A program made the translations under genes and the position numbers. Below, one piece after another: positions 44,844 through 52,685 of a stretch of DNA of 64,000 bases (its first letter is position 1; each line of letters starts with the position of its first letter). The stretch comes from an uncultured Phascolarctobacterium sp. (GTDB lineage: Bacteria; Bacillota; Negativicutes; Acidaminococcales; Acidaminococcaceae): assembly GCF_937920985.1 (NCBI RefSeq), contig NZ_CALDXR010000006.1, forward strand, positions 1 through 64,000, given 5' to 3'. Below the pieces are notes generated by a model. That model had not been told where the DNA came from, made no database searches, and saw nothing but the letters and a program-made list of their open reading frames with translations.

Positions 44844-45248
44844 TTATTCGCGGAAAGCGATAATCTTACCGTCTTCGGTAAGGATTTCTGCGCCCATCAG
44901 GGTATCAATATTGGTGCCTACGGTAATTTCTACAGTACGCTCCAGGGTACCATGACCAATTTCAGCGCCCAGCTCCAGAGCTTCCGCTCTTTTCAGCTTA
45001 GCCTCTGCTTCTTGTTTGGCAGCAGTACGCTTATTTCTTTCGATGTCAATTTGTTCGCGCAAAGCCGGAAGCACGCTCAAATCGCTGGCAGCCTGATGCA
45101 ATGCTTTTTTAGCCTGGAACTCGAATTGCTCCAGATCAAGCTCCATATTCTTTATGGTATTTTGGAGATCTCCAACAATTTTCAACTTTAAATCTTCAGT
45201 AACTTTTGCTTTAACAGCGACGGGAACCCTAACGATCATTTTATCCAT
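44844..45248 (-). CDS. ylqD: YlqD-family protein
   Basis: 134 aa. A beta-rich start (MIVRVPVAVKAKVTEDLK), a long predicted coiled coil (about 35-90, rich in Glu, Lys, Gln and Ala) and a small C-terminal beta part (GTNIDTLMGAEILTEDGKI). It matches YlqD, a conserved protein of unknown function found between khpA and rimM in Firmicutes operons, exactly as here. Confidence 0.85.
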   Translation of the reverse strand: MDKMIVRVPVAVKAKVTEDLKLKIVGDLQNTIKNMELDLEQFEFQAKKALHQAASDLSVLPALREQIDIERNKRTAAKQEAEAKLKRAEALELGAEIGHGTLERTVEITVGTNIDTLMGAEILTEDGKIIAFRE

Positions 45249-45267
45249 AGCGATATACCATCCTCAA

Positions 45268-45495
45268 TCAAATAATTTCGACAATGACTTTCACATTTTC
45301 ACGGGTTGCTACTGCTTTCATAACAGTTCTGATAGCTTTTGCGATACGGCCCTGTTTTCCAATAACCTTACCCATATCTTCAGAAGCAACATGGAGGCGA
45401 AGCACCGTTGTTGTACCGGTGGTCTCCTCCTCCACTACTACTGCAGAGGGATCATTTACAAGAGATTTGGCCATAACTTCTACCAATTCCTTCAT
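45268..45495 (-). CDS. khpA: KH-domain RNA-binding protein KhpA
   Basis: About 75 aa, a single KH domain with the GXXG loop in GKVIGKQGRIAKAIR. It starts MKELVEVMAKSLV, as in KhpA/YlqC. It binds RNA, typically with KhpB. The start at 45495 has GAGGGGG ten bases upstream; the GTG at 45504 abuts that site. Confidence 0.94.
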   Translation of the reverse strand: MKELVEVMAKSLVNDPSAVVVEEETTGTTTVLRLHVASEDMGKVIGKQGRIAKAIRTVMKAVATRENVKVIVEII

Positions 45496-45515
45496 GTAGA
45501 TCACGCCCCCTCAAA

Positions 45516-45788
45516 TTATTTTGCTGCTTTAGCTTCAGCAAATTTTTTCATGATACCATCTTTGCTGAACAGGTTTTTAACGGTATCGGTCGGTTGAGCG
45601 CCTTTGTTCATCCAGTCGATAGCTTTCTCAGCATCGATTTTTACGCTAGCCGGTTGAACGGTGGAATCGTAGTAACCGATAGATTCGATGAAACGACCAT
45701 CACGAGGAGAACGAGCGTCTGCAACAACAATACGATAGAAAGGAGCTTTTTTAGCGCCCATACGTTTTAAACGGATTTTAACTGCCAT
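45516..45788 (-). CDS. rpsP: Ribosomal protein bS16
   Basis: About 90 aa. [20 protein letters not shown] and [13 protein letters not shown] are the S16 signature. AGGAGG precedes the ATG at 45788 by nine bases; a GTG at 45800 is too close to it. It lies 51 bases after ffh. Confidence 0.98.
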   Translation of the reverse strand: MAVKIRLKRMGAKKAPFYRIVVADARSPRDGRFIESIGYYDSTVQPASVKIDAEKAIDWMNKGAQPTDTVKNLFSKDGIMKKFAEAKAAK

Positions 45789-45839
45789 GTTGATTTTCAC
45801 CTCCTTAAATTAATATCTCACAACATGGAACTTTCTTTA

Positions 45840-47186
45840 TTATCTGCCAAACGGCAGCTTGAAGCCGCCTTTGGAAGCAAACTTTGCCATACCCTGCATA
45901 CGCTTCATCATCTTCTTGCTTTCTTCGAAGTTCTTCAGAAGCTTGTTGACATCCTGTACACGCATGCCGCAGCCTGCAGCGATACGTTTACGACGGCTGC
46001 CGTTGATGATTTCGGGTTTTTGTCTTTCCTTCTTGGTCATGGAGCGGATGATTGCTTCAATGCGGTCGAATTCCTTTTCGTCCACATTAGCTTCCTTCAG
46101 CTTCTGGCTGATGCCGCCCATGCCGGGGATTAAGCCTAAGATGGTTTCCAGAGAACCCAGCTTTTTAACCTGCTGCATCTGGTCCAGAAACTGCTCTAAG
46201 GTGAATTCATCCTTACGCAGCTTTTTCTCCATCTCCAGTGCCTTGGCGAGGTCAGTTGTAGACTGGATTTTTTCTACCAAAGTCAGGATATCGCCCATGC
46301 CCAGAATACGGGAAGCCATACGATCCGGATGGAAGGGCTCCAAAGCATCCAGCTTTTCGCCAAGACCGATTAATTTAACCGGCTTGCCGGTAACAGCCTT
46401 TACGGAAAGCACCGCACCACCGCGGGCATCGCCATCGAGCTTGGTAACAATCAGGCCGTCAATGCCCAATTCCTTGTCAAAGCTCTCAGCAACAGTTACT
46501 GCGTCCTGACCGGTCATAGCATCTACAACCAGCAGAATTTCCTGAGGATGAACAACGCCCTTAATGTTGCGCAGCTCCTCCATCAGCTCTTCATTTATAT
46601 GTAAGCGGCCTGCGGTATCGATAATTACCGTATCGCATGCCAGGCTATGCGCCTTTTCCATGGCCTTTTGGGCAATTTCTACAGGAGAAACCTTGTCGCC
46701 CAGAGTAAATACCGGCACATTCAGCTGCTCGCCCAAAACCTGCAGCTGGGTAATAGCAGCAGGACGGTAAACGTCGCCTGCAACCAGCAACGGTTTTTTG
46801 TGCTTGCGCTTCAGGTAATTGGCCAGCTTGCCGGCGGTAGTGGTTTTACCTGCGCCCTGCAGACCAACCAGCATGATAACTGTCGGTGGTTTGGGAGCAA
46901 CAGTGAGCTTGCTTTGGGTACCGCCCAAAAGCTCAATCAGCTCTTCATTTACAATCTTGATAATCTGCTGATGCGGATTCAGGCCTTCGCCAATCGCTTC
47001 ACCAACAGCGCGCTCTTTAACCTTGGCTACAAAGTCCTTAACAACCTTGAAGTTAACGTCGGCCTCCAAAAGCGCCATACGCACTTCGCGCATAGGAGCC
47101 TTTAAATCTTCCTCAGTCAGCTTGCCGTTGCCGCGGAACATCTTTAATGCATTTTGTAATCTTTCAGATAAACTTTCAAATGCCAT
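45840..47186 (-). CDS. ffh: Signal recognition particle protein Ffh
   Basis: 448 aa. N domain (1-90), G domain with P-loop GLQGAGKTTTAGKLA, DTAGR and TKLDGDARGGAVLS, then the methionine-rich M domain (about 300-430: IPGMGG, RIAAGCGMRVQDVNKLLKNFE, KKMMKRMQGM). It binds 4.5S RNA and signal sequences. ylxM is five bases upstream. Confidence 0.98.
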   Translation of the reverse strand: MAFESLSERLQNALKMFRGNGKLTEEDLKAPMREVRMALLEADVNFKVVKDFVAKVKERAVGEAIGEGLNPHQQIIKIVNEELIELLGGTQSKLTVAPKPPTVIMLVGLQGAGKTTTAGKLANYLKRKHKKPLLVAGDVYRPAAITQLQVLGEQLNVPVFTLGDKVSPVEIAQKAMEKAHSLACDTVIIDTAGRLHINEELMEELRNIKGVVHPQEILLVVDAMTGQDAVTVAESFDKELGIDGLIVTKLDGDARGGAVLSVKAVTGKPVKLIGLGEKLDALEPFHPDRMASRILGMGDILTLVEKIQSTTDLAKALEMEKKLRKDEFTLEQFLDQMQQVKKLGSLETILGLIPGMGGISQKLKEANVDEKEFDRIEAIIRSMTKKERQKPEIINGSRRKRIAAGCGMRVQDVNKLLKNFEESKKMMKRMQGMAKFASKGGFKLPFGR

Positions 47187-47191
47187 TCTAT

Positions 47192-47545
47192 CTACCTACC
47201 TTCACTGCAAAGCTCTTTCAGCATTTGCACGGCCTCGTCTTTTTTTGCCTCATCCGGAGTTGCCAGCAAATCTATTGCCTGCTGCAGCTTAGCATGCAGC
47301 TCCTCCTCGCGGCTCAGCACCTTCAGGGATGCTTCATATCGTTCTAGCAGCTGCTCAACACGCTTGAGCAGGTCGTGGACAGCTTGGCGCGAAACGCCCA
47401 GCTCCTCCGAAATCTCACTCAGAGACAAGTCGTCATAGAAATACAGCCCCAGGCATTGCTTCTGCTTAGCTGTCAGAAGACCGCCGTAAATATCAAAGAG
47501 CCTGCCTAAGCGCATACGCTGCGCAAAAATTTCTTCTGCTGACAT
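47192..47545 (-). CDS. ylxM: YlxM-family helix-turn-helix protein
   Basis: 117 aa. A sigma-70 region-4-like helix-turn-helix spans about 15-70 (LLTAKQKQCLGLYFYDDLSLSEISEELGVS split by the turn, then RQAVHDLLKRVEQLL). It is found just upstream of ffh in Firmicutes and is thought to influence the SRP pathway. First gene of the operon, behind a near-consensus promoter. Confidence 0.93.
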   Translation of the reverse strand: MSAEEIFAQRMRLGRLFDIYGGLLTAKQKQCLGLYFYDDLSLSEISEELGVSRQAVHDLLKRVEQLLERYEASLKVLSREEELHAKLQQAIDLLATPDEAKKDEAVQMLKELCSEGR

Positions 47546-47578
47546 TTTTATCCCTCTCGAAATTTAGTCGACTATGTA

Positions 47579-47607
47579 AGTATAAAGCATAAAGCGATGC
47601 TTGTCAA
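47579..47607 (-). promoter_or_regulatory. Promoter of the ylxM-ffh-rplS operon
   Basis: Minus strand: perfect TTGACA (47607-47602), 17-bp spacer, TATACT (47584-47579), 33 bases before ylxM. Confidence 0.85.
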
Positions 47608-47637
47608 GTATTTTTACTTGTCACCTCTAATTTTTTT

Positions 47638-48192
47638 CTAATCTGCGTTTTCGCCCTTCAGCCACTTCCAGATCAACGGCGCTGCGTAGTTGCCCATTGC
47701 CTCATACGTCTGGGATTTGGGGTGAATGCCGTCAACGTAGGCCTTGAAGCGTGCCCCGGCGTCCATGCCGATGGCAGGCTGCAAATCCAGCAGGAAGGCC
47801 TTGCCGCCGCAGATATGCTCTGCCTCCTGCCGCAGGTTCAGCAGCTGACGGTTGAGCGCCTGCTCCGTGCTGATAAACGGCAGCACGATGCACAGGCTGT
47901 AGTGCTTTTCCTCGCACCACTGCAGCACACGCCTGTAATCGCGGCTGATGTCCTCAAGGCGACGCCCCTGCAGAATGTCGTTGGCACCGCCAAGGAAGAT
48001 AATGTGCTGCACGTATTCCGGCAGCGCGTACTGGCGCATACGGTAGATGATGTCATCGCAGCAGTCACCGCAGACACCGTAGTTGAGCATTTTGATTTGC
48101 GTCAGCTTTTCCACCTGAGCGGTCCAGGAATAGCGTGGGCCGAATGGAAAACCCTGCACCAGAGAATCGCCGTAACAGGCAACGTATTTCAT
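47638..48192 (-). CDS. SGNH/GDSL hydrolase
   Basis: 184 aa. The SGNH blocks are complete: YGDSLVQG (catalytic Ser10), NYGVCGD (Gly), LGGANDIL (Asn) and DGIHPKSQTYEAMG (Asp-His). No signal peptide, so a cytoplasmic esterase or lipase of unknown substrate. It has its own extended -10 promoter (TGC TATAAT, 48233-48228) and is the last gene of ordinary composition before the AT-rich island. Confidence 0.9.
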   Translation of the reverse strand: MKYVACYGDSLVQGFPFGPRYSWTAQVEKLTQIKMLNYGVCGDCCDDIIYRMRQYALPEYVQHIIFLGGANDILQGRRLEDISRDYRRVLQWCEEKHYSLCIVLPFISTEQALNRQLLNLRQEAEHICGGKAFLLDLQPAIGMDAGARFKAYVDGIHPKSQTYEAMGNYAAPLIWKWLKGENAD

Positions 48193-48227
48193 GATAATCG
48201 CTCCTAACGTTGTTTTTTCTACATACT

Positions 48228-48233
48228 ATTATA
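48228..48233 (-). promoter_or_regulatory. Extended -10 promoter of the GDSL gene
   Basis: Minus strand: TGCTATAAT ending 36 bases before the GDSL ATG; no good -35 at 17 bases. Confidence 0.5.
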
Positions 48234-48295
48234 GCATAATAGTAAAGGCCGTTACGGTAGAAGTTGATGTGTTTATACTTGCCTAATATAGAAAA

Positions 48296-49120
48296 TCACA
48301 CTTCTAGATTAACATTTTTCCATTCAATGTATTTCTTTTGCATACATACTGCACAAGGTCTAAAACCAGCTGCAACAGCCTTTTCTTCATTAGCAAAAAA
48401 TACGCGGTTCTTTTTATAATGCCCTTTAGCCAGATGCCTTAAAGCAGACGGACAATCAAGCCTACCATAAATATGCAACTTTAAATGGCCTCCCAACTTT
48501 CCACCAGTAAAAGAAAGATATGGTTCACAGTGTTCATTAGTAAGAATATAATATTTGCCATCAAGTTTAATCTCTTGAGTATTAAGAACCAACAAAATCT
48601 CATCCTTCAAAGACCATTCTTGTGATTTTCTATTAACTGCAGCATTTAAAGCATCCATATCAATCAAGCATAACCCTATCCGTCTCTCTCCAATTACTTG
48701 CTTCCATTCTTTACTTTTAAAATCTGTTTCAAGCTCCATTTCTTGAACAAAGCCTTTTTGCTTAAGAAATCGTAATACCATAGCCATACGCTTAAAGCAT
48801 TCCCCATCTTCAAACAATGATTGCTCATAGCATAATAAAGGCTGCATAATATCTTGCAACTCTAGCGACCATTCCTTTTCTATGTTATACAACTCTCTTA
48901 GAAGGCAGTATAAACAGTATTCATAGTCATAAGCATTTTCTCTAAGCTTCCATAAAAGTCTATACCTGCCAAAGCTACTTGGATAAAATTCATCAGTTGC
49001 AGACACAGTAAATTGAAACTCTGCTCCATCTATACTTATTTTATATGCATCAACAGATTGCACAACTTCATGCATACTCTTCAAATGAATTTCAGGATGA
49101 TAAATTGCTTTCAGAATCAA
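48296..49120 (-). CDS. Defence-island protein with Ada-like metal-binding tail
   Basis: 274 aa. The first 210 residues match nothing I recognise (mixed alpha/beta, aromatic- and charge-rich). The end is like the metal-binding domain of Ada: YGRLDCPSALRHL (Cys223), RVFFANEEKAVAAGFRPC (Cys256) and AVC (Cys259), but with three cysteines plus a probable histidine rather than four cysteines. Such domains can bind zinc and read DNA-backbone chemistry in Ada. It starts at TTG (49120) six bases after GGAGG and is the last gene of the island operon, 12 bases after the nuclease gene. Confidence 0.7.
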   Translation of the reverse strand: MILKAIYHPEIHLKSMHEVVQSVDAYKISIDGAEFQFTVSATDEFYPSSFGRYRLLWKLRENAYDYEYCLYCLLRELYNIEKEWSLELQDIMQPLLCYEQSLFEDGECFKRMAMVLRFLKQKGFVQEMELETDFKSKEWKQVIGERRIGLCLIDMDALNAAVNRKSQEWSLKDEILLVLNTQEIKLDGKYYILTNEHCEPYLSFTGGKLGGHLKLHIYGRLDCPSALRHLAKGHYKKNRVFFANEEKAVAAGFRPCAVCMQKKYIEWKNVNLEV

Positions 49121-49132
49121 GGACTACCTCCA

Positions 49133-51013
49133 TCATGTTAATCCCGGCATCAGCCATTCGAGAAAATTCTTTAATTGTTTCTGAAGAACATCTTCGTTTC
49201 CGGGAATACTAGGAACAAATCTAATACCATAACCAGATTTAAATTCCACACACTTTGGATTCTCAACGTTAGGATATAAAGCCCATACTTCATGTACTGG
49301 TTTTATAAAACGATCGGAAATATTATCTCCTAATCCATCGCAATCACCGAAGAAAATTGTTCTCATATCTTTGTATGCTTTAAACTGATTAGCACAACTA
49401 TCGTACTCATACCCCGTATTTCTAAAATCCTTGTATACATACTCTTGATTGTCATTCCATAAGGAACTGCGTTTCCTATACTTAAAATCAATTATTAGCG
49501 AACCTAAATAAAATTTTTCTTGTTTAAATTCATCACATTCATAGCAATCTATTATACAGTCTGGAGTATTATTAGGCTTTTTAGTGTACAATGGCTGAGA
49601 ATACTTATTCGTATTTTTTTGCGCATCTCTTTCGGCTCTTTTCTCGTCAGAAACATTATAATTTACTCTAGGAACTTCTTTTTCATAATATAACTTCAAG
49701 ATATATCTTCCATCTTTAGACTTAAATGAAAAATTACACCCTGAATTTAACTCTTTAAATAAAATCCTATCACTCAACATCTTTGCTACGTCACTATAAT
49801 AGAGAATAAATCCATACGAAATTAAACTTTTTACAAGTAATATAATATTCCAATATTCGTACATTAGACTAGTCCTTTTCCAAAGCAATGTTAAATGCTT
49901 ATCATTAGAATAATCTTTTGAGATTTTATCCAACTTTGAAAACAAAGAAAAAATGATATTATAACGAGGATCTGAAAAGTTTTGAGTAGAGATAAATGGT
50001 CCTTTAAATGCCGGTAAGTCTTTAATCCATTGGATTTTTAGCAACATTCTAACTGCTGATTGTAATTTTTCTAATTTTATGCTCTCACTAGTTAAAAAAT
50101 CATTAACCTTGCATTTACGAATATACTCTGGACTTGTTAGATGGCTTTTGTATTTTATATTTTTTAAATCAGCAAACACAACCGACATGTCCTTGTTAGC
50201 TTCATCTAGACATTGCTGTATCCTATGATTTAAAGATAGCAGAGTAAGTTTAAAAAAACGATTTTCCAATAAGTCAAAGCTTAGAATTTTTTTAGGAACA
50301 TAGGCTTTATAATTGAAATGACATTTATTAATATTGGATTGTTTGGCTCTTGCATCATCATTCCGTATCCTCTTTTTATTAACTAATACATGTTTTTTTA
50401 CCAAACGATTATGGGGATTATGTCTTATATCATTCAGAGCTGCAATAACTCGAGCATACTCATTATTCAAAACCATCATTTTCCATAACATATGAGGAGT
50501 AACTTCATTGTATGCAAACTGCTTAGCTACACTCCTAAGATAAGCATAATCAACCGTTTGTCTAGGAACACAAGCTATTATATCAGACAGCATACTTTGC
50601 CAAATATCATAGTCCTCTAATACTGCCGATACTACTTCAAAACCTGTAAAATAAGCCTTTCTGTTGACAGTAACCTTTATTACATATAAACCTGGAGGCA
50701 AGGGAAATTTTGTTCCATCAAATAATTTTGTATAGCTATCACTCTCAGTTAAATAATTGCCATCAGCATGCTTAAGAGCTATATTGTCCACTCCATCAAA
50801 CCCATCCATATCCATAACTGCATTCATATTAGAAGATAGTATTTTGGCATAAAGACTTCTATTTTCTAATATTCTTAGTTCTGGTTTATGTTGTTTCTTT
50901 AAATCAAATACAGACTCATAAAATTCATTTAATATAATTTCTTCAAATCTGTTATCATCTACACTCTTCTTCTTAAATTCAAGTTTAAAAGGAAGACTAG
51001 CCAATGTAGCCAT
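49133..51013 (-). CDS. DUF2357/McrC-like PD-(D/E)XK nuclease
   Basis: 626 aa. The N-terminal half (to about 250) resembles the DUF2357 region found in McrC-like proteins. The C-terminal half carries a PD-(D/E)XK core: E386 in LMYEYWNI, PD at 484-485 in TPDCIID, and IDFK (508-511) followed by YRKR. It is predicted to be the DNA-cleaving partner of the McrB-like ATPase just upstream, whose gene it overlaps by 17 bases. In McrBC pairs GTP- or ATP-driven translocation triggers this nuclease. The catalytic residues are all present, so it is probably active. Confidence 0.78.
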   Translation of the reverse strand: MATLASLPFKLEFKKKSVDDNRFEEIILNEFYESVFDLKKQHKPELRILENRSLYAKILSSNMNAVMDMDGFDGVDNIALKHADGNYLTESDSYTKLFDGTKFPLPPGLYVIKVTVNRKAYFTGFEVVSAVLEDYDIWQSMLSDIIACVPRQTVDYAYLRSVAKQFAYNEVTPHMLWKMMVLNNEYARVIAALNDIRHNPHNRLVKKHVLVNKKRIRNDDARAKQSNINKCHFNYKAYVPKKILSFDLLENRFFKLTLLSLNHRIQQCLDEANKDMSVVFADLKNIKYKSHLTSPEYIRKCKVNDFLTSESIKLEKLQSAVRMLLKIQWIKDLPAFKGPFISTQNFSDPRYNIIFSLFSKLDKISKDYSNDKHLTLLWKRTSLMYEYWNIILLVKSLISYGFILYYSDVAKMLSDRILFKELNSGCNFSFKSKDGRYILKLYYEKEVPRVNYNVSDEKRAERDAQKNTNKYSQPLYTKKPNNTPDCIIDCYECDEFKQEKFYLGSLIIDFKYRKRSSLWNDNQEYVYKDFRNTGYEYDSCANQFKAYKDMRTIFFGDCDGLGDNISDRFIKPVHEVWALYPNVENPKCVEFKSGYGIRFVPSIPGNEDVLQKQLKNFLEWLMPGLT

Positions 51014-52682
51014 AATTACTCAACTCTTTCGCTTTATCTTTTAGAGCCTTTCTCACAATAGGATAATCAACTTTATCTTCATTAAGGTAATTATCTATAA
51101 TACCAGATATATAACTTCCCTCTTCAAAGAAACCTATTAAATCTTTTACTTGTTCCTCTGTACCCCTAATCTTTGTTAAGATTTTTTGTACGATAAGAGT
51201 ATCTAATGCCTTTGCTCTAGTATAAGAAATATCATTTTCAGGAATTGCATTCAAATATCTTTCTATTTGATTTACAACACGATGCGCAAAACAGAATCTT
51301 GGATTTACCTCTTTAAGTTTTTGATTCAACTCATCTAGTAAACTTAATTCATCAACAGTAAGGCCAGTAGACTTCGATTTATCAACCAAAGTAACATCTA
51401 CTATCTTGAATATTGGTTTCTCATCATCGTAAACACTGAAATCACAATCTTGTAATTTTATGAGATTTGCTCTGTCCAATACTTTATCAGAGAGACGATA
51501 TGTTGATTCATCAACATTGATAGTTCCACAAAAAATTAAATTTTCTCCTAACCTGATTTCTGAAGGATAATCTGCAAAGTTCACAACATTTTTCTCTTCT
51601 CTAGGATTATATATACGTAAAATCCGGTTATTAACATCATTTTCTAAAATGGATAAAAATTGAGCAAAATAATATTCTACCTTTGCCAAATTCATTTCAT
51701 CAAAACAAATAAGATATGGCTTATCCGGATGCTTTGCAGCTTCAACTAAAAAAGAAACTAATCCTATACTTGCTTCTTGATATTTCATATTTGAACTATC
51801 AAGATAACCTAAAATGTCAATATCATCAGTCCAACTAGGACTAACTGGTATCATTATCATACGATTGTTATCATCTAATCCCAGTGTTCTTGAATATAAA
51901 TCAACTAACTTAGTTTTTCCTGTACCACTAATACCTTCAATGATTGTAAGTCTTGAACTTTTAACAGAAGTATAGAAGTTAATAAGATCCTCGCTATTAA
52001 AATTCAACCCACAAGCTCTCGCATTATCAACAAATGTCTTAAATACTTGTTTTTCATCTGTATAGTTTATTACTTCACTAGTATATGACTTACGATTTCT
52101 TAGATATGTGTTTTGTAAGGATAAATTTCCAACTGTTTCACGTAGAGTCAAACACTCTTCATTCAATGCTTCCAGTTCTTTTTCTTGGTTACGAAGTTTC
52201 TCCTCACTTATGCGAATTTCCTTTTTTTGCTCATCTTTTTGATTAATCAGTTCATCATTAGCTTTCTTTAACTGTTGTGTTTCAATAGTAAGTGTTTTAT
52301 TAGTTTTCTCCAAATGCTTTACTTTTTCTTTAAGAAGTTGAATATTTTCAAGCATACTTTCGGTATTATTCATGCTTAATGAATAACCTATCATATCTTT
52401 TATCATTGCTGTGTTGACATCTTGACTAAGATCACATAATACCAGCCATACATAATCCACTAAACCAACATTCTTCTTAACATCGCTAAATGCATCCTTA
52501 GTATGTAGTCTAGAAACATCATGTTTAGTTGCTAAAGTATCTATAATCTTTTTCTTGATTAATTCAATATTATAATCTGAAGTCTGAATGAAACAAAATC
52601 TATTCAATATTGATTTTAAAGTATGCTTTTCTTGCTTGTCTAAGAACCATTTTATGACTTCGATATTAAACACAGAACCCAT
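50997..52682 (-). CDS. McrB-like AAA+ ATPase with N-terminal coiled coil
   Basis: 561 aa. An N-terminal alpha-helical part (1-105) of unknown kind is followed by a strong coiled coil (about 108-190) and a McrB-type AAA+ domain: Walker A EGISGTGKTKLV (249-260), Walker B YLICFDEMNLAKVEYYF (323-339), and sensor/arginine region CGTINVDESTYRLSDKVLDRA. Classical McrB has a DNA-reading domain where this protein has a coiled coil. A ribosome site AGGAG abuts the ATG; the GTG at 52673 may be the true start. The operon pair with the DUF2357 nuclease supports a McrBC-like complex. Confidence 0.85.
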   Translation of the reverse strand: MGSVFNIEVIKWFLDKQEKHTLKSILNRFCFIQTSDYNIELIKKKIIDTLATKHDVSRLHTKDAFSDVKKNVGLVDYVWLVLCDLSQDVNTAMIKDMIGYSLSMNNTESMLENIQLLKEKVKHLEKTNKTLTIETQQLKKANDELINQKDEQKKEIRISEEKLRNQEKELEALNEECLTLRETVGNLSLQNTYLRNRKSYTSEVINYTDEKQVFKTFVDNARACGLNFNSEDLINFYTSVKSSRLTIIEGISGTGKTKLVDLYSRTLGLDDNNRMIMIPVSPSWTDDIDILGYLDSSNMKYQEASIGLVSFLVEAAKHPDKPYLICFDEMNLAKVEYYFAQFLSILENDVNNRILRIYNPREEKNVVNFADYPSEIRLGENLIFCGTINVDESTYRLSDKVLDRANLIKLQDCDFSVYDDEKPIFKIVDVTLVDKSKSTGLTVDELSLLDELNQKLKEVNPRFCFAHRVVNQIERYLNAIPENDISYTRAKALDTLIVQKILTKIRGTEEQVKDLIGFFEEGSYISGIIDNYLNEDKVDYPIVRKALKDKAKELSNYGYIG

Positions 52683-52685
52683 CTC

